Source: Saprospiraceae bacterium (GTDB lineage: Bacteria; Bacteroidota; Bacteroidia; Chitinophagales; Saprospiraceae). From it: a stretch of 15,821 nucleotides of DNA. Position numbers and translations under genes: made by a program. The notes beneath the pieces are model-generated. The model made no database searches, was not told where the DNA came from, and saw only the letters and a list, made by a program, of their open reading frames with translations. Below are positions 8,001-12,011 of this stretch, piece after piece. Numbering within the stretch: the stretch's first letter is position 1; each line of letters opens with the position of its first letter. The stretch spans positions 1 to 15,821 of the forward strand of contig JABDJE010000062.1 in NCBI GenBank assembly GCA_013002625.1, in the 5' to 3' direction.

Positions 8001-8184
8001 AGATGGAAATTTGAGTATGGGCTATGGCCAGCTCACTGCAGTTCTGGTAAATGCCATCAAGGAACAACAAGCTTTGATCGACCAGCTAACAAAGAACAAC
8101 GCAAGCTTAAAAGCTGAAAATAAAGCGCTCGATGCACGCATGAATAAAATTGAGGCCTTGTTATCTGGGACAGTTGAGGAATGA
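5041..8184 (+). CDS. Exported kelch / tail-fibre-like protein with C-terminal S74 intramolecular chaperone
   Basis: This 1047-aa protein starts with a signal peptide (residues 1-22, ending FNLNAQ). About 95-150 hold the GIGT..P..S..LEI / GMLMPRMT / GLTIFN segments common in Bacteroidota fibre-like proteins. About 160-456 form about six kelch blades (FWEFDPVTDIWTQK, VWEYDPMTDMWTQK, FWEYDPMTDIWTQK and more), probably a six-bladed propeller. Later come LGIGTNSPSQKLDVDG, two copies of LSLSGDATTVDLS, and from about 930 a peptidase S74 / endosialidase-type chaperone domain (DASDRSRKYNI, AIGFIAQDMKEIIPEVV, YGQLTAVLVNAIKE). In that family the Ser of the SD motif, here Ser933, is where self-cleavage occurs after trimer folding. 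The last 35 residues are a coiled coil. There is no T9SS sorting domain. The family is known from phage tail spikes, but no other phage gene is nearby. Probably a trimeric surface fibre. Confidence 0.88.
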   Translation: MKILKLTFLCTLFICSFNLNAQIDLDITKGIKIGNSSTTEAGTIRFNDATNTFEGYNGSEWMSLDAVGGSSNVWVDSTGYIYRLDSRVGIGTNDPDSSSILEISSTTQGMLMPRMTTIQRDSIVNPAKGLTIFNLDDCCTDVYDGMGWLKLCPQVSKVDTLDMGSWLQKNSLPNDTLYGAFSAVVNDRIFMITGRNNSVHTKNVLEYLQESDTWSSLTPFPGSERSGGVGFVLNGKIYFGLGYNTGWLSDFWEFDPVTDIWTQKSNVPGSGRQYTAQFALNGKGYLVCGHGEINQFSKEVWEYDPMTDMWTQKSDFPGIGRQGPFGFELNNKGYIGGGIFPPLNFLKDFWEYDPMTDIWTQKNDLINEVSAANSFKINNVPYITSGLINIGNSLTVVNETWRYDSVNDAWEADVDFPGNGRYYSSTFSRNGLAYLVGGVDGINGTLFNEVWEFSPVRLSQTLNKNSKVAHLYSDTINNGIWQKHGNIVSIVEEGGKIRLEDGSADGHLMKSDSSGMMCWTDPGTYDEWDNIGNNLNYNHGSVGIHADSPTGLFEIGESCNSNPSFQNQTQTTGTLVDNNTSSWQSVTFDTTGCLKKYDWYFDLVFSGEIIEFKIYKGEGTSGELLYSTVKTIGNTGFDSWKSFNNILLNVEKDSTYTFYIFKIGGSQNTQIEYSDSDPYLGGLSSVGVFADFRFRAHVSANSGTLLVVEEVGNLGIGTNSPSQKLDVDGNIRMRNGALSGYLPVSDADGVMTWTDPNTITAAPQDLHLSGNTLSLSGDATTVDLSTYMDNTDAQDLSLSGTILSLSGDATTVDLSAYDDWTNSGNDIYFDNEHVAIKTSNTTYGTFAIEDTSKTTLVLRTPDNTKPAGISFMNQGINYNWTIYGTASTFNFAYGGGSDPESSTDYFNFSSTGARITVENGATLNNAGVWTDASDRSRKYNIQDLNYGLSEVMSMRPSYYKMKSDDSNAIGFIAQDMKEIIPEVVYGEDGNLSMGYGQLTAVLVNAIKEQQALIDQLTKNNASLKAENKALDARMNKIEALLSGTVEE
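7328..7498 (+). repeat. Tandem coding repeat (LSLSGDATTVDLS)
   Basis: Two adjacent units encode QDL.LSG..LSLSGDATTVDLS.Y. The core gatgcaacaacagttgatct is identical in both (from 7372 and 7462, 90 bases apart). Short repeats of this kind build the fibrous shaft between head and chaperone domain in tail-fibre-like proteins. Confidence 0.8.
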
Positions 8185-8216
8185 GATTGAGTACAAAGAA
8201 AAAAGTATAAAGTATA

Positions 8217-8254
8217 AAGAGGGTCTCTGCATAGATGTGGAGACTCTTTTTTTT
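8217..8254 (+). terminator. Rho-independent terminator of the luxR-kelch/S74 unit
   Basis: AGAGGGTCTC and GAGACTCT form a stem with one G-U pair, topped by an imperfect TGCA/TG helix, and are followed directly by eight T residues. It starts 33 bases after the stop at 8184 and ends the surface-protein locus. Confidence 0.88.
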
Positions 8255-8291
8255 ATGGAATATGGTTTAAGGCATGGCGATGCAAAAGCGC

Positions 8292-8312
8292 AGAGGTAGC
8301 AAGCCTGCCTCT
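8292..8312. other. Short hairpin in intergenic region
   Basis: AGAGGTAG (8292-8299) and CTGCCTCT (8305-8312) pair over 8 bp with one wobble around a five-base loop. No T-run follows on either strand. It lies between the plus-strand terminator at 8217-8254 and the minus-strand terminator at 8329-8362. No coding frame is credible here: a 79-codon minus frame across 8161-8400 reads through both terminators and is a shadow. Confidence 0.4.
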
Positions 8313-8328
8313 TTGAAGTATATTTGAA

Positions 8329-8362
8329 TAAAAAAAGGAGCCTAGTATAAACTAAACTCCTT
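8329..8362 (-). terminator. Minus-strand rho-independent terminator (second, downstream)
   Basis: In the minus-strand RNA, AAGGAGUUUAGU pairs with ACUAGGCUCCUU over 12 bp (two U-G wobbles) around UUAU, then a U-run. On the plus strand the same two positions are C-A mismatches and no T-run follows, so the element works only leftward. It sits 119 bases beyond another minus-strand terminator at 8481-8512. It is therefore either a backup for the tRNA transcript or the end of an unrecognised small RNA from 8370-8480. Confidence 0.75.
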
Positions 8363-8377
8363 CTTAACTTTCGGAAT

Positions 8378-8442
8378 GTCCCGATTCTCATTTCATTCAA
8401 TCGGGACTACTTCGATTACGCAAATCATAGATTTGCTATCTC
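8378..8442. repeat. REP-like double hairpin, copy 1
   Basis: GTCCCGATT (8378-8386) and AATCGGGAC (8399-8407) form a perfect 9-bp stem. Next to it, GCAAATC-ATA-GATTTGC (8420-8436) forms a second hairpin. Bases 8400-8442 are identical to 8582-8624 (43 of 43). The arrangement resembles REP/BIME-type intergenic elements; no RAYT transposase gene is in the window, so this class is an inference. Confidence 0.75.
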
Positions 8443-8480
8443 TAAATGGCCAGCGATTATTTATAAAATGATAGGAAATG

Positions 8481-8512
8481 AAAAAAGCGCACCCGATTAA
8501 CGAATGCGCTTT
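8481..8512 (-). terminator. Rho-independent terminator downstream of the tRNA
   Basis: AAGCGCA pairs with TGCGCTT (7-8 bp, GC-rich) around a 13-base loop, followed on the minus strand by a T-run read from 8486 to 8481. It is the first terminator after the tRNA on its strand and follows REP-like copy 2. Confidence 0.8.
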
Positions 8513-8524
8513 AGTAAGCCTTTT

Positions 8525-8624
8525 GTCCCGATTCCACTAAAGGAATTCAAAAGAATCCTTACAGGGCAAGCTATGCTTTTCATCGGGACTACTTCGATTA
8601 CGCAAATCATAGATTTGCTATCTC
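8525..8624. repeat. REP-like double hairpin, copy 2, abutting the tRNA 3' end
   Basis: The arms GTCCCGAT (8525-8532) and ATCGGGAC (8582-8589) enclose a 49-base insert with its own imperfect hairpin (AAGGAATTC / GAATCCTT). The 43-base right part (8582-8624) is identical to copy 1, including the GCAAATC/GATTTGC hairpin. It ends two bases from the tRNA 3' end, so the element is transcribed as part of the tRNA precursor trailer. Confidence 0.75.
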
Positions 8625-8626
8625 AG

Positions 8627-8700
8627 TAGCGTGAGGCAGGCTTGAACTGCCGACCTCAGGATTATGAATCCTGCGCTCTAACCAGCTGAGCTACCACGCC
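8627..8700 (-). tRNA. tRNA-Met (anticodon CAT)
   Basis: Minus-strand 74-nt cloverleaf. The acceptor arm is GGCGTGG with TCACGCT (G-U at both ends), the D stem GCTC/GAGC, and the anticodon stem CAGGA/TCCTG around TTCATAA with anticodon CAT. The variable loop is AGGTC, the T arm GGCAG-TTCAAGC-CTGCC and the discriminator base A. The 3' CCA is not encoded. The D loop and stems resemble elongator tRNA-Met. The lysidine-modified tRNA-Ile2 also carries CAT in its gene and cannot be excluded without comparison; an initiator is unlikely because the anticodon stem lacks the GGG/CCC pairs. Confidence 0.9.
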
Positions 8701-8756
8701 TAGTGGTGGCGAAGCGCCTGTCCCGATGGCTTTATCCTTCGGGAAGCTACCACGCC
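8689..8756. repeat. 12-bp direct repeat of the tRNA 5' end with REP-like hairpin between
   Basis: AGCTACCACGCC, which encodes the first 12 bases of the tRNA on the minus strand, occurs at 8689-8700 and again at 8745-8756. Between them lie TCCCGA (8721-8726) and TCGGGA (8739-8744), a 6-bp hairpin of the same word as the REP-like copies, and GGCG-AAG-CGCC. This looks like insertion of an element at the tRNA 5' end with target duplication, or a remnant of a second tRNA copy. Confidence 0.6.
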
Positions 8757-8787
8757 CTTTGATCACCGTAGCTTTAGCAAAGGTGAT

Positions 8788-8825
8788 ATTTAATCGACTT
8801 CGTTCGTTAACTACGGCGATTAAAT
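8788..8825. other. Inverted repeat at the start of the tRNA leader
   Basis: ATTTAATCG (8788-8796) and CGATTAAAT (8817-8825) are perfect 9-bp arms around 20 bases. The predicted transcription start for the tRNA promoter falls at about 8826, so the hairpin would form the very 5' end of the precursor. Next to it, ATCACC (8762-8767) and GGTGAT (8782-8787) can form another stem. Confidence 0.5.
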
Positions 8826-8832
8826 TGGACCG

Positions 8833-8863
8833 CAAATATATAGCATTTAGCCAATTGTAACAA
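8833..8863 (-). promoter_or_regulatory. Promoter for the tRNA transcript
   Basis: On the minus strand, TTG (8863-8861), exactly 20 bases, and TATATTTG (8840-8833) match the Bacteroidota housekeeping promoter perfectly in the fixed positions. Transcription would start near 8826 and pass through the leader hairpins into the tRNA at 8700. It is the best promoter match I found in the window. Confidence 0.75.
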
Positions 8864-8924
8864 TCAGACTAAAAAAAATAAATGCAGCTCAACTGATTAG
8901 TAAATCAACTTATATTTTCAAAGA

Positions 8925-9380
8925 TTAGGATTGCACATAACCTAACTCATTTCTGAACCCCATAAGCATCCTCTGCTGGTTCTTAATCTTATTCTTTTGA
9001 TTCAGTAAAAGTTGGGATATCCGCGGAGGGAAATAGTTGTTTTTCAGTGCTTTTTTATAGGCCTGTTCAACCTTCCTGGATTCATTAATAGCATCCTTAA
9101 TAACGACACTTGGATGTAAATGTGTATTATCATCGACGATCCCAAGTTTCATTTCTGATGATTTCTGAAGCGGATTAATCTTTTGTTTGGCATCGCTTAG
9201 ACTGTTAATACAATAGCGCAACCCTCTTTTGAATCGCTTTCTGTCCTTCATCATTTGTGTCAATTTCCTTTTCAGGCTGGGATGTTCTATATTTTTTTGC
9301 ATCAATTCATATTTCCGTTCCACCTTGTGGACCTTACGAATAACATTGTCCAAACTCTTACATAATTGATTCATTTCCAT
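8925..9380 (-). CDS. DUF2383-like (PA2169-type) four-helix-bundle protein, 151 aa
   Basis: This is a soluble, strongly basic, all-helical protein with no signal peptide or membrane segment. Its first half (LDNVIRKVHKVERKYELMQKN...LKRKLTQMMKDRKRFKRGLRYCINSL) and second half (AINESRKVEQAYKKALKNNYFPPRISQLLLNQKNKIKNQQRMLMGFRNEL) follow the helix-pair layout of DUF2383 ferritin-like bundles. In those, the second half typically reads E..A...Y..AL....P...R.LL..Q...I...H..I..L. The usual acidic/His positions are mostly replaced by Lys/Arg, so metal binding is doubtful. Function is unknown. It has the same fold as the C-terminal part of the adjacent 9504 gene, suggesting duplication. Start ATG at 9380; a second ATG two codons on is equally possible. 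A hairpin at 9436-9461 separates it from the genes upstream. Confidence 0.65.
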   Translation of the reverse strand: MEMNQLCKSLDNVIRKVHKVERKYELMQKNIEHPSLKRKLTQMMKDRKRFKRGLRYCINSLSDAKQKINPLQKSSEMKLGIVDDNTHLHPSVVIKDAINESRKVEQAYKKALKNNYFPPRISQLLLNQKNKIKNQQRMLMGFRNELGYVQS

Positions 9381-9433
9381 TTATATTTTTTTTAATTAAG
9401 ACTTTCCCAAATCGGGATATGTTCGAATATAAA

Positions 9434-9461
9434 ATACCTGTACACGCATTCGTGCACAGGT
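9434..9461 (-). terminator. Hairpin after the membrane/DUF2383 gene, probable (weak) terminator
   Basis: ACCTGTGCACG and CGTGTACAGGT form an 11-bp stem with one G-U pair around AATG. It is followed on the minus strand by ATTTTATATT, a poor U-tract. It lies 43 bases after the stop of the gene ending at 9504. It may terminate, attenuate, or stabilise the upstream mRNA while letting some transcription pass to the 9380 gene. Confidence 0.6.
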
Positions 9462-9503
9462 AAGTTCCTACTGAATCATTTCAGCAATCAAGATATATTC
9501 GTT

Positions 9504-10508
9504 TTAGGCTTCGCTGAAAGCATCGGATCTTTTGAGACGTAACATCTCTCTAAGTTCCTGTTTAACTGCATTCATCTGACTCGTCAATGTGTCATGGATG
9601 GACTTTGGAAAGTCCAGATTTTTCAATGCATTCTCATAATCAGAAATCAATACTTCAGATCCCCTTTTGATCTCATTCACGACTGCATCATAATCGTTGG
9701 TCAAGTTATTGAGCTTGATGTCTATAAACAACCTGTGAATATCGCCAAGGATACTGGTTTTGACATTGGCTTCACCACCAAGATCCTTCATGTGCTTCTC
9801 TAATTCTTGGTGGAATCTATGTCTTTCGTTTGCATAGACTTGCATCCAATTACTCAACGTTGCGTCTGCGATACCATTTTTTATTTCGAGATAGCCTTTC
9901 TCGGCATCCTGTAATCTTATAATTAAATCTTGTAACGTACTTTTCATTTTCTCTAATTCCATTTTCTTCAATTTTTGCGTTATTAAAATATTTTTATCGG
10001 CTTCGGGACCAGCGCCCAATAATTCGGTTTCTTGCTGGGCACTTTTCAATTTGTATCGTTCAAATATTTTCAATCCCAGATTAACGACTGTGTCTGTAAT
10101 TTCTGCCTTTGCTTCTGCAGAAACTTGATCATCCTGAGATTCTGTTTGATCGAAATACATCAGGGCCAGATTCTTCACGATTGACGCATCATCTACTATA
10201 GAATCTTCTGTATTGGATGACTCATCTTCATTTGAATCAACCAATAATCTATTGACGATAACTGTCTTTATTCTGGTTCTGTAAACAACTATCAACCCGA
10301 ATAACGAGATGTTAGCAACGATGGCCCACAAGAATCCATTGGATAAATTGTTATAGGCTTCTGCGTACCAGGCTACGAACCATGCGGTACTCAAAAGCCA
10401 AAACATTGTGAATGCAAGCGACAAACCTATCAGGCCTATGCCCGAGCTCAATCCCTGAGCAAATAGGTCCTTAGCTTGCTTTTCGTATTTTTTAAATATT
10501 GTATCCAT
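9504..10508 (-). CDS. Two-helix (holin-III-like) membrane protein fused to a DUF2383-like bundle, 334 aa
   Basis: The N-terminal part has a short amphipathic start and two membrane helices at about residues 22-45 and 57-77, ending in RTRIK. This is the layout of holin superfamily III / YqjE-type envelope proteins. An acidic linker follows (about 91-135, DSNEDESSNTEDS). The C-terminal part from about 188 (MKSTLQDLIIRLQDAEKGYLEI...ERHRFHQELEKHMKDLGG, then EIKRGSEVLISDYENALKN...HDTLTSQMNAVKQELREML) matches the DUF2383 bundle pattern well. I infer an inner-membrane anchor carrying a cytoplasmic helical bundle, perhaps for envelope stress; no enzyme motif is visible. Six bases separate it from the ytxH-like gene upstream, so they form one transcript. 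Confidence is high for the architecture and low for function. Confidence 0.7.
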   Translation of the reverse strand: MDTIFKKYEKQAKDLFAQGLSSGIGLIGLSLAFTMFWLLSTAWFVAWYAEAYNNLSNGFLWAIVANISLFGLIVVYRTRIKTVIVNRLLVDSNEDESSNTEDSIVDDASIVKNLALMYFDQTESQDDQVSAEAKAEITDTVVNLGLKIFERYKLKSAQQETELLGAGPEADKNILITQKLKKMELEKMKSTLQDLIIRLQDAEKGYLEIKNGIADATLSNWMQVYANERHRFHQELEKHMKDLGGEANVKTSILGDIHRLFIDIKLNNLTNDYDAVVNEIKRGSEVLISDYENALKNLDFPKSIHDTLTSQMNAVKQELREMLRLKRSDAFSEA

Positions 10509-10514
10509 GGCTAA

Positions 10515-10805
10515 TTAGGCCTTGCCATTTATTGCAGATTTTATTTTTCCTGCTTTGTTAACGGCAATTTTTGAAACTTCTTCTGCCAGGGCTGCAGCTT
10601 CTTTTCTAACCAATTCTGATTTATTGGATAAATTCGACCATTCCTCTTGCACCACTTCTACTGTTGCGTCTTTTAAGTTGGTCACTTTATTGTTGACGTC
10701 TGAAATAACTTCTTGTCCTTTTTTTGATTTGGCAAACAATGTTACGGCCGCTCCAGCAGCTGCACCTAATACCAAACCAGTCACTAATTTTGATCTCTCT
10801 TTCAT
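10515..10805 (-). CDS. YtxH-domain (gas-vesicle/general-stress type) small membrane protein, 96 aa
   Basis: MKERSKLVTGLVLGAAAGAA at the N-terminus is a glycine/alanine-rich single membrane helix. FAKSKKGQEVISDV follows, then a long amphipathic helix rich in Ala, Val, Glu and Lys to the end. This is the standard YtxH arrangement (G....G...G...G.L.AP..G...R..), here with AKSKKGQ in place of APKSGKE. Members are associated with general stress and cell-envelope functions; the molecular role is unknown. It is the first gene of the minus-strand cluster and is divergent from the AI-2E-family gene, with 174 bases between. The upstream region contains an ATGATCA...TGATCAT inverted repeat. Confidence 0.8.
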   Translation of the reverse strand: MKERSKLVTGLVLGAAAGAAVTLFAKSKKGQEVISDVNNKVTNLKDATVEVVQEEWSNLSNKSELVRKEAAALAEEVSKIAVNKAGKIKSAINGKA

Positions 10806-10833
10806 GCTGAATATTTTTTTTATTTAGTAATTA

Positions 10834-10855
10834 ATGATCAGTTCGTTTTGATCAT
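10834..10855. promoter_or_regulatory. ATGATCA-N8-TGATCAT inverted repeat, candidate operator
   Basis: Perfect 7-bp arms (10834-10840 and 10849-10855) with an 8-base spacer lie 29 bases before the ytxH-like start, in the divergent promoter region. TGATCA is itself palindromic. No T-run follows, so a regulatory site or mRNA leader hairpin is more likely than a terminator. No good TAnnTTTG box could be fixed for either divergent gene. Confidence 0.4.
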
Positions 10856-10979
10856 CTGTCACCCTTAAGACTACATAACCTTCAACATTGTTCGAAAAAT
10901 CTTAGAAATACACAATGACAACAATAATGGCTTACGAACAGAACTTTGATTTAATGAGTTAATTAGGCAAACACCATAC

Positions 10980-12005
10980 GTGAAATCATTCAAGAATATA
11001 TTTTATATACTAGCAACAATAGGACTTATAATAGTGCTATTATACTACGGTAAGTTTTTACTTATTCCTCTTTCATTTGGGGCATTGATTGCTATACTTC
11101 TTGATCCGCTAATGGAAAAACTATCTAATTGGATATCTTATCACAGTATAAAATATGGATTGGCCCTTACAGTATTTGCTTCAGGATTTTTTATCCCTGT
11201 TTACCTGATCATCACCAGCATTACGGGTATCTTCAGCAAAGAGGATTGGTCTAAAAATCTGGACGCGACAATCAAAGGGGTCGAAGAAGAAATAACTACA
11301 CACCCTATGATAATTAATTTAGCGCCTGATCAAGCCAATGATTTACTCAATAAGTTTCTGGGTTACCTTCAGGATTTCATAGGGTTCTTTGTAATTGACA
11401 GCATGACCGCCTTGTCAAATATTATATTCTCACTATTATTTTCATATTTCTTACACGCTTACTACGTTAAGTCAAAGTCTACAATTCTTAAGGCCCTTGA
11501 AAAAGAACCCAGAAAGACGCTTAAGAAAATAACGATGCTAGTGCCTTCCGCTATACAATCCTACGTACTGGGTTTGCTATTGGTAATGTTGGTTATGACT
11601 GTATTGACTTCTATATTATTTCTAATTATTGGTCTGGACTACGCCTTACTTTGGGGCGCCATTGTTGGATTCTTTGTTATCATTCCCTACATCGGGTCAA
11701 TTATTGGAATTGCTTTCCCTTTAATGTACTCGATTATACAGACTGGCAATATCGATCAAGCACTTTACATATTATTGGGCTATGCTGTGATCCAATTCCT
11801 GGAAGGCAATTTCATCACGCCTCGAATCATTGGTGATAAAGTGGGAATCAATCCATTTCTAATTATACTGGTAATGCTATTCATGGGTACATTGTGGGGT
11901 ATTCCCGGTGTGATCATTTCCATTCCGCTCCTGACTGTCGTCAAAACAATTTTAGAAGCCAACGAGTTAGATTCAGTAGTTAAAATATTTTTTAATTCAA
12001 AATAA
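10980..12005 (+). CDS. AI-2E family transporter (PerM/TqsA/YdiK-type membrane protein), 341 aa
   Basis: A polytopic inner-membrane protein with about eight helices. Two lie at about residues 7-45, one at 58-82 and one at 137-163, followed by a cluster from 195 to 330. The family order is visible: the N-terminal PLSFGALIAILLDPLMEKL, a long extracytoplasmic segment after helix 3 (about 85-135), LGLDYALLWG-like GLDYALLWGAIVGFFVIIPYIGSIIG, the NFITPRIIGDKVGINPFLI signature and GIPGVIISIPLL near the C-terminus. Length is normal for the family. Members export autoinducer-2, act as Na+(Li+)/H+ antiporters or are of unknown substrate, so the substrate here is open. It starts with GTG at 10980; no ATG is available nearby. 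Only six bases separate it from the thiamine-diphosphate enzyme gene, indicating one operon. Confidence 0.88.
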   Translation: MKSFKNIFYILATIGLIIVLLYYGKFLLIPLSFGALIAILLDPLMEKLSNWISYHSIKYGLALTVFASGFFIPVYLIITSITGIFSKEDWSKNLDATIKGVEEEITTHPMIINLAPDQANDLLNKFLGYLQDFIGFFVIDSMTALSNIIFSLLFSYFLHAYYVKSKSTILKALEKEPRKTLKKITMLVPSAIQSYVLGLLLVMLVMTVLTSILFLIIGLDYALLWGAIVGFFVIIPYIGSIIGIAFPLMYSIIQTGNIDQALYILLGYAVIQFLEGNFITPRIIGDKVGINPFLIILVMLFMGTLWGIPGVIISIPLLTVVKTILEANELDSVVKIFFNSK

Positions 12006-12011
12006 GATAAT

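Noticed and set aside
5041..8184. Prophage tail-fibre gene because of the S74 domain
   Set aside because: The protein has a bacterial signal peptide and kelch repeats, and no capsid, tail, integrase or lysis gene is present.
8161..8400. 79-codon minus-strand open frame
   Set aside because: It spans terminators on both strands and the end of the kelch/S74 gene; composition is not protein-like.
8378..8624. CRISPR array
   Set aside because: Only two identical units with internal hairpins and different flanking arms, no regular spacers and no cas genes.
9504..10508. True phage holin
   Set aside because: The two membrane helices resemble holin-III proteins, but the long cytoplasmic DUF2383-like part and the YtxH neighbour indicate a cellular envelope protein.
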